This document shows, one piece after another, positions 1 to 6,565 of a stretch of 9,230 nt of DNA. The stretch's first letter is position 1; every line of letters starts with the position of its first letter. Made by a program: the position numbers and the translations under genes. This DNA comes from Planctomycetaceae bacterium UBA6894 (lineage in GTDB: Bacteria > Planctomycetota > Planctomycetia > Gemmatales > Gemmataceae): positions 6,429 to 15,658 of the forward strand of contig DKBS01000202.1 in NCBI GenBank assembly GCA_002451275.1. The letters run 5' to 3'. The notes under the pieces were generated by a model that made no database searches, had not been told where the DNA came from, and was given only the letters and a program-made list of their open reading frames with translations.

Positions 1-26
1 GGGGCGGGGAGGAGAAAAAAACGCAC

Positions 27-55
27 GAAATTTTCCCGGGGACGCCACTAACTAG
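27..55 (+). promoter_or_regulatory. Candidate ECF-type promoter upstream of the 720-aa gene
   Basis: A GAAATTTT block (27-34) resembles the GGAACTTT-like -35 of ECF sigma factors. It is followed 16 bases later by an ACTAAC-type block (47-52), where an ECF -10 would lie. Transcription would then start near 58-62 and give a short leader with a Shine-Dalgarno-like GAGGTG at 83-88. The match is loose, and the idea is attractive mainly because the downstream protein looks like an anti-sigma partner, which are often autoregulated by their own ECF factor. Bases 1-92 could instead contain the tail of an upstream gene: two frames are open at the left edge, ending with stops at 53-55 and 87-89. Neither tail is recognisable. 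Confidence 0.25.
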
Positions 56-92
56 GGTGGAGCGAAATCTTCGGATGGTGGCGAGGTGACCC

Positions 93-2255
93 ATGGACCT
101 GACCCTGGAAAAAATCCTGCTGTATCTGGAAGACCGCCTTTCCCCGGCGGAGGTGAAGGAATTCTCGTTGTTTTTGCAGCAGCATCCCGAGGCGCAGGGG
201 TTGTTGCGCCGGGTGGAAAAGCACCTGCGGATCCGTTCGGTTCCCGCGGACGAGGCATTGCCGGACGCGCAACTGGTGGCGGCCTACCTGGATAACGTGT
301 TGAGCCCGGAGGCCGTGGCGGATTTGGAGCGAAAAACCCTGCAGGATGACCTGCTTTTACATGAACTGGCGGCCAGTCATTACTGCCACAGCACCGCGCC
401 CCAGACCAGGAAGGGCAGGGAGTGGGCCGAGGCCGAGGGGATTGATTGGGAACGGATGCGGAATCTGGTGAAAGGCGGCAAGGATCGGCCCAAGCGTCGC
501 CCGGCGGAGGGCGCCGTGGAGAATCGAACGGCGGACCGGCGGGGCGCCCGGTTACGGATCAACCGGAATCATGTGCTGGTGGGTGCCTGTGCGCTTTTGT
601 TGCTGGTGGCTTCGGTGACGGGTTTGGTCCTGCGTCCGCGACCGGGCCAGAAGAGGGATGGGGTGCCCGAGGTGGACCGCGTGGCTTTGATCGGCACCGG
701 TGGAGGCAGAGAGGGAGGCGAAGGAAGCGGCCAGCCGGAGGTTGTTTCGCCCGAAGCGGCGGAGCCCAAATTTGTGCCCCCTCCCGTACCCCAACCGATG
801 CCGGTTCCCGCGCCGATGCCAATACCCCAACCCATGCCCATGCAGCCGGTGCCGATGCCATTGCCAGGGCCGGAACCGGTCGTTCCGGGTCTGGTGATGC
901 CGGCGAATCCCGAAGCGGACCGCCAGACCCGGATGGATTTGGGCAAGGTGGTCTCCGACCGGCAGGTGCTGTTGCGGCGGGAGCAGGATTCAAAGAGCTG
1001 GCGTCGGGTGACCGACCGCGGGATGGTCCGTTCCCAGGACCATTTGATGGCGTTGCCTGGCTACGCTGTGGAAGTGCGGCTGAACCGCGGGCCCGGCCTG
1101 ACCCTCTGGGGGAATTTGCCGGAAGCGAGCAACAACCAGACTGTTCAGGAATCGGAAATAGTCCTTTTACCGCCGGGGGCCGGGGTGGCGGGGGAATTGG
1201 AATTGCTGGAGGGACGGGTTTACCTGGGTGGAGACAACCAGGGACCGGCAACCTGGAGGATTCGTTTCCGTGAACAAACCTGGGATGTGGTGGTGGACGG
1301 GCAATCGGAGGTGCTGTTTGAAATGACGCCCATGCCCGCCGGGCGCGCCACCTGGCGACTGGGGGAGGAGCCCATCGCGCTGGCTCTGGTCGCGGCGGTG
1401 AAGGGCAAGGCGGCACTCAAGCCGCAGCCGGGGGTGGAGTGGAAACTGGAGGCTGCGCCATGCAAGCAGGTGTACGCCCTGTGGAACAGCGCCCGTGGCA
1501 TTCCCCAAGGGCCGTTTTCCCTGGAAGCCACCGAGCCCTTGTGGGGGCGGGAGTGGCTGGGACCCCAGGATGTCCAGGGGGTTTTCAGGGCATCGCTGGC
1601 TGAACTGGAACGGGAGTTGGTGGCGGAACGCATTCCCGCCGTGGGGATGGATCTGGCCCTGAACGCCAAATCGGCAACCCCGTCGCTGAGGCATGCCGCC
1701 CTTTTCGCGCTGGGTTGCATGGGCGATTACACCCGGCTGCTCATGGACATGGCGGATGAAACATTGAGCGAGGACCGGCGCCAGGCGGCGGCAGGAGCCT
1801 TGAGGCACTGGGTGAGCGAGGAGGCAAAGCGCGGCCTGGAACTGCACAACCCCCAAAGCGATGGGGGCATTTTGGTGGACAGGTTCCGGCTGACGGCCAG
1901 AGATGCCAGTATTCTGGTGGACCTGCTGCATCCGCCCAGTGCGGACGAAATGCAGGACAAAGGGCACTTGCTGGAGGTGGCAGGCCTGCTCCAGCACGAG
2001 CAATTGATCGTGCGGGTGGCGGCCAAGCGGTTTCTGGAAGATTTGGCGGAGAGTCCTTCGGTCGGGCATAGCCTGGTGCGGTTTGATTGCAGGGGGCTGC
2101 CCGCCTCGCGCCGCGCAGCGTCGGCGAGTTGGCAAAAACTGATCGTTGAGGGCCGTGTGCCGGCGCCACCCGGACTGGCCGGGAAGGCGCGCGAAGGGAA
2201 GCCACCCGCCAAGCAGACCGGATCTCCACCCAAGGCGCCCGCCGTCGGGAAGTGA
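93..2255 (+). CDS. Large single-pass membrane protein: duplicated anti-sigma-like N-terminus, FecR-like middle, HEAT-like C-terminus
   Basis: The ATG at 93 is preceded by GAGGTG (83-88), and an in-frame stop (87-89) excludes longer versions. The product is 720 aa. Residues 8-45 and 60-95 are two related helical segments, each with a Y-L-(E/D)-(D/N)-x-L-S-P-(A/E) core. This core is typical of the anti-sigma zinc-finger (zf-HC2-like) fold, but the HxxxCxxC zinc ligands are absent. A basic stretch precedes one membrane helix (about 160-180). A Pro/Met-rich linker follows (about 229-270), then a beta-rich region (about 283-445) with FecR-like features such as LELLEGRVYL. Helical pairs at about 520-655 look HEAT-like, and the tail is Pro/Lys-rich. 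Topology is inferred as N-terminus cytoplasmic and the bulk outside the cytoplasm. The likely role is an envelope signalling or anti-sigma-like sensor, possibly tied to an ECF sigma factor encoded to the left. This is inference; the exact family is unknown. It converges on the next gene with a 7-base gap. Confidence 0.85.
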   Translation: MDLTLEKILLYLEDRLSPAEVKEFSLFLQQHPEAQGLLRRVEKHLRIRSVPADEALPDAQLVAAYLDNVLSPEAVADLERKTLQDDLLLHELAASHYCHSTAPQTRKGREWAEAEGIDWERMRNLVKGGKDRPKRRPAEGAVENRTADRRGARLRINRNHVLVGACALLLLVASVTGLVLRPRPGQKRDGVPEVDRVALIGTGGGREGGEGSGQPEVVSPEAAEPKFVPPPVPQPMPVPAPMPIPQPMPMQPVPMPLPGPEPVVPGLVMPANPEADRQTRMDLGKVVSDRQVLLRREQDSKSWRRVTDRGMVRSQDHLMALPGYAVEVRLNRGPGLTLWGNLPEASNNQTVQESEIVLLPPGAGVAGELELLEGRVYLGGDNQGPATWRIRFREQTWDVVVDGQSEVLFEMTPMPAGRATWRLGEEPIALALVAAVKGKAALKPQPGVEWKLEAAPCKQVYALWNSARGIPQGPFSLEATEPLWGREWLGPQDVQGVFRASLAELERELVAERIPAVGMDLALNAKSATPSLRHAALFALGCMGDYTRLLMDMADETLSEDRRQAAAGALRHWVSEEAKRGLELHNPQSDGGILVDRFRLTARDASILVDLLHPPSADEMQDKGHLLEVAGLLQHEQLIVRVAAKRFLEDLAESPSVGHSLVRFDCRGLPASRRAASASWQKLIVEGRVPAPPGLAGKAREGKPPAKQTGSPPKAPAVGK

Positions 2256-2262
2256 CGGGTGC

Positions 2263-2766
2263 TCAGGAAAGTTTATTGGTGCCTGCGGGTGTTTTGCGAC
2301 CCACGGCAAACCCTGCCACCAAGGCCATGCTGCCCAAGCTGACAGGGGACAGGAGATGTTTCCAGCCGGGGCTGATGGCGACGCTGGCGGCCTCCATGGA
2401 ATCGGTTTCGCCCGGTATGCGCGGGTGGCCCGGGTTCCCCTCGCTGATTTTTCCGTAGGCGCCCAAAGTGCCTAGCAGGAACAAGAGGGAAGCGATCAGC
2501 AGCACCGCGCGGGTGCCGCCCAGCCAACAGGCGACCAAACCGGCAGTAGTGCCAGCCGCCAGTTCGGCCAGGACATGGGTGGCCAGCCAGGCAGTGGTCA
2601 CCTGGTAGGTTCCGGGCTGGAAGGTGCCTTCCTCGCCGATAAGGTTGTAGGCAAGGGTGAGGGAGCCTGCCAGCAGCATGCCCATGGCGCCGAAACCCGC
2701 GACCACGCCCAAAGCGATGCGCCACAGGGGTTTGGACGGGGCCTTCCCGGATGATTCAGGGATCAT
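2263..2766 (-). CDS. Small four-helix integral membrane protein, function unknown
   Basis: The protein is 167 aa, with hydrophobic segments at about 15-38, 56-82, 86-106 and 138-156, so it should sit in the inner membrane with both ends on the same side. A polar stretch (about 106-137) separates helices 3 and 4. No catalytic or metal-binding motif is visible and I do not recognise the family. The start ATG (2766) shares an ATGA with the stop of the gene upstream on the same strand, which indicates translational coupling and a functional link with that exported protein. It is far too small for an arsenite permease (ArsB and Acr3 have about ten or more helices), so its closeness to the ars genes should not be read as an efflux role. 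No Shine-Dalgarno is obvious, as expected for a coupled start. Confidence 0.75.
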   Translation of the reverse strand: MIPESSGKAPSKPLWRIALGVVAGFGAMGMLLAGSLTLAYNLIGEEGTFQPGTYQVTTAWLATHVLAELAAGTTAGLVACWLGGTRAVLLIASLLFLLGTLGAYGKISEGNPGHPRIPGETDSMEAASVAISPGWKHLLSPVSLGSMALVAGFAVGRKTPAGTNKLS

Positions 2767-3653
2767 GGTTCTTGGCTGACGCTGGTGGAGATGGGTTTCG
2801 CCGTGCGGATAGCCTCGGGCGAACCGGGTTGGGAGACGACCGGGCGCAGCACCTCGGGAGGCACAACGCCCTCGACCAAACGGGCGGAGCGACGGGGTTG
2901 CTCCTCATCGATCCATGCCATGCCATGGAAGAACAACTGCAACTGGCCCATGTACTGCTGGGCCAGTTTGGGTACCGAGGCTCCCAAAAAGCGCGCGGCC
3001 ATGGCGGTGGCGCGGCTATCTGTCCGTAGGAACAGTTGGTACTGGTGGCGGATGGCGGGCCGATCCTGGCTTGTTTTGCCAGTTTGGTATCGGGCCACCA
3101 GCACCGCCTCGATATTGGAAAAGGGCATCAGTTTACCGGCGCGCATGCGGCCAGTGGCATGCCAGACTCGCATCTCGCCATCGCGGTAAACCATGTTCCA
3201 GGAAATTTGACCGTGGTCAGGATCGGCCCAGCGAAAGGAATCTGCTCCCACGGATTGGATGGGCAGGCATTTGGCCCCCAGCTTTTGCCACAACACGGTG
3301 GTGGCATCGGGGTGGTCGAGAAGCCAGGCGTAGTAGTTGGGTTTGCCGACAAAGGTTTCCACCGGTCCCTGGCAGGAAAGCATTGGGTTATCGACAACAC
3401 CCTGCATCGCCTCGCGGTACCGAGGGGGGATGCGTTCCCAGGGGATGGGTTTGTCGAGTCCGGCTTCCAGGGCGGCGTTTTTGGGGAATTCGACCTCCGG
3501 GCTTTCCTCGGCGCATTCCATCGGGGAGGGGAGGGTGGCCAGAACCTGAATCACTTCCTGCGCCCCGGAACGGGAAAGTATTCCCGTCAGGGCAAACGCC
3601 AAGGCCGTGAGGGCCAGTCGGCGGGACGGTGGCAGCATTCGACCCAGGACCAT
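2763..3653 (-). CDS. Exported protein of unknown function, planctomycete-type
   Basis: From the ATG at 3653 the product is 296 aa. Residues 1-32 look like a Sec signal peptide: basic MVLGRMLPPSRR, hydrophobic LALTALAFALTGIL, then a small-residue c-region ending near SGA/QE. No lipobox cysteine is seen. The mature part has a conserved-looking core (about 70-250) rich in aromatic residues, with segments such as PPRYREAM, YYAWLLDHPD, LGAKCLP and YMGQLQLFF. This resembles uncharacterised planctomycete proteins known to me only as hypotheticals. It contains few cysteines (C47, C94, C129) and no recognised active site. A longer version starting at TTG 3689 is possible but would put 12 extra residues before the signal peptide; ATG 3638 is also possible. 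Its stop overlaps the start of the membrane protein downstream, forming a two-gene operon that runs divergently from arsR. Confidence 0.7.
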   Translation of the reverse strand: MVLGRMLPPSRRLALTALAFALTGILSRSGAQEVIQVLATLPSPMECAEESPEVEFPKNAALEAGLDKPIPWERIPPRYREAMQGVVDNPMLSCQGPVETFVGKPNYYAWLLDHPDATTVLWQKLGAKCLPIQSVGADSFRWADPDHGQISWNMVYRDGEMRVWHATGRMRAGKLMPFSNIEAVLVARYQTGKTSQDRPAIRHQYQLFLRTDSRATAMAARFLGASVPKLAQQYMGQLQLFFHGMAWIDEEQPRRSARLVEGVVPPEVLRPVVSQPGSPEAIRTAKPISTSVSQEP

Positions 3654-3779
3654 GCGGGGTACCCGTGGGGTTGGCCTAAAAGGCGACAAGGGATTTCATC
3701 GAACCAAGGGGGATTCACCCATGAGGGTTTTTCAGAAAGTGCCAGTTCTGACAGGAAAAACTTTGGCCACAAGGCGGTG

Positions 3780-3785
3780 ATTGTA
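3780..3785 (-). promoter_or_regulatory. Possible -10 element for the exported-protein operon
   Basis: Read on the minus strand this is TACAAT, a five-of-six match to the sigma-70 -10 consensus, in the relatively A/T-rich gap between this operon and arsR. The best upstream -35 is weak (TTGGCT at 19-base spacing). The leader would be about 120 bases long. It is offered only as the best candidate in the gap; apart from this, the ars promoter and a small inverted repeat at 3727-3761, I see nothing else between 3654 and 3921. Confidence 0.25.
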
Positions 3786-3863
3786 GGCCGGCGGTTTGAC
3801 TTGAGCCAAAAAGGTTTTTATTTGCCTGGCGGGACGCAAAACCGAGGGGGGGGAATCTGCTGG

Positions 3864-3892
3864 TTGATTTGTTATCGTCGATGAACGATAAT
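3864..3892 (+). promoter_or_regulatory. Sigma-70-type promoter of the ars operon
   Basis: The -35 is TTGATT (3864-3869) and the -10 is GATAAT (3887-3892), separated by exactly 17 bases. Each hexamer is close to consensus (TTGACA/TATAAT). Transcription should start about 3898-3900, giving a leader of roughly 22 bases with the arsR Shine-Dalgarno GGAGG at 3911-3915. The position of the operator over the spacer and -10 strongly supports its assignment to arsR. Confidence 0.75.
3872..3891 (+). promoter_or_regulatory. Probable ArsR operator (perfect 7-6-7 inverted repeat)
   Basis: TTATCGT (3872-3878) and ACGATAA (3885-3891) are exact reverse complements separated by CGATGA. The repeat covers the promoter spacer and five of six bases of the -10. 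ArsR/SmtB repressors bind as dimers to imperfect or perfect palindromes in just this position, blocking RNA polymerase until As(III)/Sb(III) releases them. That the bound regulator is the adjacent ArsR is inferred from location. Confidence 0.75.
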
Positions 3893-3921
3893 TAGAGGGA
3901 AAGGCATTCTGGAGGGGAACG

Positions 3922-4248
3922 ATGGGGGATTGCGGGGAGGAGTGCGAGGCAGGGGCCTTGGACCGGGCGGCACCCCCATCCGATCAGGATGAGGCTTTGG
4001 CCCAATTGGCCTGGGCAATCGCCCACCCGGCCCGGGTTCGCCTGTTGCGCCTGTTGATCTCCAGGAAGGCCTGTGTGTGCGGCGAACTGGTGGGGCTGAT
4101 GCCCCTGGCGCAATCGACTGTGTCGCAGCATTTGAAGATTCTCAAGGATGCGGGTGTAGTGCAGGGTGAGATTGACGGGCCCAAGGTGTGCTACTGCGTG
4201 AACGCGGCCGGACTGGCCCGTTTGAAGGAGCTGGTTGGCGGGTTGTGA
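3922..4248 (+). CDS. arsR: ArsR-family metalloid-responsive transcriptional repressor
   Basis: The protein is 108 aa, typical for ArsR/SmtB. The start ATG (3922) follows GGAGG (3911-3915) at six bases. A winged helix-turn-helix is seen: helix 'LAQLAWAIAHPARVRLLRLL' (about 26-45), then the CVCGEL element (51-56), the recognition helix around STVSQHLKILKDAG (65-78), and a wing with GPKVCYCVN (86-94). Cysteines C51 and C53 match the first two ligands of the classic R773 ArsR C-x-C-x-x-C site. The third position is Leu56, so a further ligand is probably supplied by C90/C92 or by N-terminal C4/C8. It should act as a dimer in the cytoplasm, repressing its own operon through the inverted repeat at 3872-3891 and releasing DNA when trivalent arsenic or antimony binds. 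It is first gene of arsR-arsD-arsA, which makes the arsenic assignment firmer than for a lone ArsR-family protein. Confidence 0.92.
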   Translation: MGDCGEECEAGALDRAAPPSDQDEALAQLAWAIAHPARVRLLRLLISRKACVCGELVGLMPLAQSTVSQHLKILKDAGVVQGEIDGPKVCYCVNAAGLARLKELVGGL

Positions 4249-4293
4249 ACCGGTGGTGACCCAACCCAATGACTTACCCAACCGTTGTTTTTT
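4233..4293 (+). terminator. Terminator-like hairpin between arsR and arsD (possible attenuator)
   Basis: An outer stem GGTTGG (4233-4238) pairs with CCAACC (4278-4283). An inner stem GGGTTG (4240-4245) pairs with CAACCC (4262-4267). A T-rich tract TTGTTTTTT (4285-4293) follows directly. The arsR stop codon lies in the inner loop and the arsD Shine-Dalgarno begins at the next base (4294). The internal loop is asymmetric (1 versus 10 bases), so the stability is moderate. It could reduce read-through into arsD-arsA or protect the arsR message. Function is inferred from structure only. Confidence 0.4.
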
Positions 4294-4303
4294 GGAGGAG
4301 GGA

Positions 4304-4687
4304 ATGATGTCCAGTGTTCAATCCAAGGTGCAGGTGTTTGACAAACCGATGTGCTGTTCCACGGGTATTTGTGGGCCCAGGGTGGATCCGGTTCTTCCGC
4401 AGTTTGCCGCCGACCTTGCCTGGTTGAAGGATCAGGGGGTGGAGGTGGAGCGCTTCAACCTGGCCCAGCAGCCGCAGGAATTTGTGGCGCATGCGGATGT
4501 GCAGGCTGCCCTGCGCGAGGGACCGGATGAGGCGCTTCCCTTGGTGCGGGTGAACGGACGCATCGTCAGCCGGGGCATTTACCCGACCCGAGACCAGCTT
4601 TCGGTGTGGTGCCAGTTGAAGGCACATTCCCTGTCCCAACAACCGGATTCCGGATCCTGCGGGTGCGGGCCCAAAGGGTGCTGCTGA
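4304..4687 (+). CDS. arsD: ArsD metallochaperone for trivalent As/Sb
   Basis: The product is 127 aa, close to the usual length of about 120. The strong GGAGGAGG (4294 onward) precedes two adjacent ATGs (4304 and 4307); either could be used, so the true protein may be one residue shorter. After a short strand (KVQVFDKPM) comes the signature MCCSTGICGP, giving C17, C18 and C23. These correspond to Cys12, Cys13 and Cys18 of R773 ArsD, which form the As(III) site. Conserved ArsD-like features follow: DLAWLKDQGVEVERFNLAQQP, then LPLVRVNGRIVSRGIYPTRDQL near the C-terminal third. The tail carries C119, C121, C126 and C127, a CxC...CC variant of the vicinal pairs in R773 ArsD. In known systems ArsD passes As(III)/Sb(III) to ArsA and has weak repressor activity. 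It sits 55 bases after arsR and 28 before arsA, in keeping with one transcript. Confidence 0.92.
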   Translation: MMSSVQSKVQVFDKPMCCSTGICGPRVDPVLPQFAADLAWLKDQGVEVERFNLAQQPQEFVAHADVQAALREGPDEALPLVRVNGRIVSRGIYPTRDQLSVWCQLKAHSLSQQPDSGSCGCGPKGCC

Positions 4688-4715
4688 TTTCTTTGCAATC
4701 CCTCGAGACGGAACC

Positions 4716-6479
4716 ATGGAATTCTTTTCCCGGCCTACCCGCAACCTGTTTTTCACCGGGAAAGGCGGGGTTGGAAAAACCTCGGTCGCTTGCGCGACCG
4801 CGGTGAAGCTGGCGGATGCGGGCAAGCGTGTGCTGTTGATCAGCACGGATCCGGCATCGAACCTGGATGAGGTGCTGGGTGTCCGTTTGGGGAACAGTCC
4901 GCGTCCGGTGCCGGGTGTGGCCAATCTGGAGGCCTTGAATATCGACCCGGAGGCGGCGGCCAAAGCCTACCGCGACAAGATGGTCGGGCCTTACCGCGGG
5001 GTGCTGCCGGACGCGGCCATAGCCAGCATGGAGGAGCAGTTTTCGGGCTCATGCACGCTGGAGATCGCGGCGTTTGACGAGTTCGCCCGGCTGCTGGGTA
5101 GGACTGCCACGCTCGGGGCGTTTGATCATGTGTTGTTCGACACGGCGCCCACCGGGCACACCCTGCGGCTGTTGTCCCTGCCGTCCGCCTGGGAAGAATT
5201 TCTGGGATCGAACACCACAGGCACCTCGTGCCTGGGGCCGCTTGCCGGTTTGCAGGCCCAGCAAAAGCTGTATGCCGAAACGGTGCGCGCGCTAGCAGAT
5301 GGCGCGACCACCACCCTGGTGCTGGTCGCCCGGCCGGAGTTCTCCGCCCTGCGGGAGGCGGATCGCACCCGGGGGGAGCTGGCGGAGCTGGGCGTGCGCA
5401 ACCAGCGGCTGGTGATCAACGGGGTGTTCGAGGCGACAGATCCGGGTGACCCGATCGCCATGGCGATGGCCCGTCGCGCCAGCCAGGCCCTAGCTCAGAT
5501 ACCCGCCGGACTTGCAGCCTTGCCCCGCACGGTGATTCCGTTGGCTCCCCACGGGCTGGTGGGGATTGAGGCGATCCGTGCGATGGGCGGCGATGCCCCC
5601 ATCCGGAGGGAAGCCAGCCCGGAGGGGGATGTGCCGCCTTTTGAGTCCTTGGGCGGGCTGATCGGGGATCTGGCCAGGCACCGCCGCGGTGTGATTCTCA
5701 CCATGGGCAAGGGTGGTGTTGGCAAAACCACCGTGGCGACCGCGGTGGCCATCGCACTGGCCGACCTGGGGTTTCCGGTACACCTGAGCACCACCGACCC
5801 GGCAGCGCATGTGGCAGCGACGCTCAATGGATCGGTGCCCCACCTGACGATTGGCCGCATCGATCCCAAGGCGGAAACCGAGGCGTATTCGGCCGAGGTG
5901 CTGGCCACCGCCGGCAAGGATCTCGACGCGCAGGGACGCTCCATGCTGGAGGAAGACCTGCGTTCCCCCTGCACGGAGGAAATCGCGGTCTTTCGAGCCT
6001 TTGCTGCATCGGTGGCCAAAGGACAGGACGGGTTTGTGGTGCTGGACACGGCGCCCACCGGCCACACGCTTCTGCTTTTGGATTCGGCCCTGGCCTACCA
6101 CCGCGAGGTGACCCGGCAATCGAGTGGCATGCCGGAGGCCGTGGAAAACCTGCTGCCTCGGTTGCGCGATGCGGCGCACACCCGGGTGCTGATCGTCACC
6201 TTGCCGGAAGCGACGCCGGTGCACGAGGCCGCGAAGCTTCAGGAAGACCTGGGCCGCGCCGGCATTCATCCCTTTGCCTGGGTGGTGAACCAGAGTCTCA
6301 CTCCCCTGGCGCCAACCGATCCGGTGCTGGTGGCGCGGCGGGCCCATGAGGCGCGATTCCTGCGGGAAATCGCCGAGCGGCATGCCCGGCGGCTGGCCGT
6401 CATCCCCTGGACGGTGGATCCGCCGGTCGGGCCGAAGCTGTTGCGAGAACTTGTTTCCGGCGCGCAGCCTCCTTCCTGA
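4716..6479 (+). CDS. arsA: ArsA arsenite/antimonite-stimulated ATPase (two-domain)
   Basis: The 587-aa product has the full tandem ArsA architecture, compared with about 583 for R773 ArsA. Half A has a P-loop GKGGVGKT (15-22), switch STDPASNLDEVLG (43-55) and DTAPTGHT (142-149). Half B has GKGGVGKT (331-338), STTDPAAH (358-365) and DTAPTGHT (444-451). The three metalloid-ligand cysteines are present: C113 in FSGSCTLEIAAFDEF, C172 in TSCLGP, and C419 in LRSPCTEEIAVFRAF (equivalent to Cys113, Cys172 and Cys422 of R773). So both ATP sites and the allosteric As/Sb site look intact. The enzyme is cytoplasmic and normally docks on ArsB or Acr3 to convert the permease into an ATP-driven pump, receiving metalloid from ArsD. 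The start ATG has only a weak Shine-Dalgarno and lies 28 bases after arsD. No permease follows: the next gene, 86 bases on, is rdgB. Confidence 0.96.
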   Translation: MEFFSRPTRNLFFTGKGGVGKTSVACATAVKLADAGKRVLLISTDPASNLDEVLGVRLGNSPRPVPGVANLEALNIDPEAAAKAYRDKMVGPYRGVLPDAAIASMEEQFSGSCTLEIAAFDEFARLLGRTATLGAFDHVLFDTAPTGHTLRLLSLPSAWEEFLGSNTTGTSCLGPLAGLQAQQKLYAETVRALADGATTTLVLVARPEFSALREADRTRGELAELGVRNQRLVINGVFEATDPGDPIAMAMARRASQALAQIPAGLAALPRTVIPLAPHGLVGIEAIRAMGGDAPIRREASPEGDVPPFESLGGLIGDLARHRRGVILTMGKGGVGKTTVATAVAIALADLGFPVHLSTTDPAAHVAATLNGSVPHLTIGRIDPKAETEAYSAEVLATAGKDLDAQGRSMLEEDLRSPCTEEIAVFRAFAASVAKGQDGFVVLDTAPTGHTLLLLDSALAYHREVTRQSSGMPEAVENLLPRLRDAAHTRVLIVTLPEATPVHEAAKLQEDLGRAGIHPFAWVVNQSLTPLAPTDPVLVARRAHEARFLREIAERHARRLAVIPWTVDPPVGPKLLRELVSGAQPPS

Positions 6480-6565
6480 TCGATCCAGCCGTTAGAGTGA
6501 CTGAAACGCCCCGGTGGGTCCCCGCTGGCCCATTCCATTTCCCCGATTGAAACGGTGAGTCTGAC

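Noticed and set aside
776..900. Repeated CCGATGCC-like units as a DNA repeat or CRISPR-like array
   Set aside because: The units are irregular and in frame, and simply encode the Pro/Met-rich linker of the 720-aa protein.
446..1273. Long open frame (275 codons) on the plus strand inside the 720-aa gene
   Set aside because: It is a G+C-driven shadow: composition is Gly/Arg/Ala-heavy without domains, and the overlapping frame has coherent domains and a start with a Shine-Dalgarno.
1167..2309. 380-codon open frame antisense to the 720-aa gene
   Set aside because: It lies wholly opposite a well-supported gene, is rich in His/Gln/Pro/Arg in a way typical of antisense G+C-rich frames, and has no recognisable motif.
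2263..2766. The four-helix membrane protein as the missing arsenite permease
   Set aside because: It has only four helices in 167 residues and no ArsB/Acr3 motif, is transcribed away from the ars genes and is coupled to another gene.
4235..4303. Upstream TTG start for arsD
   Set aside because: It would overlap the arsR end and add 23 residues absent from the family; the ATG at 4304/4307 has a strong Shine-Dalgarno and the canonical ArsD N-terminus.
5490..6383. 297-codon open frame antisense to arsA
   Set aside because: It is opposite a certain arsA coding region and shows no domain; ordinary antisense shadow.
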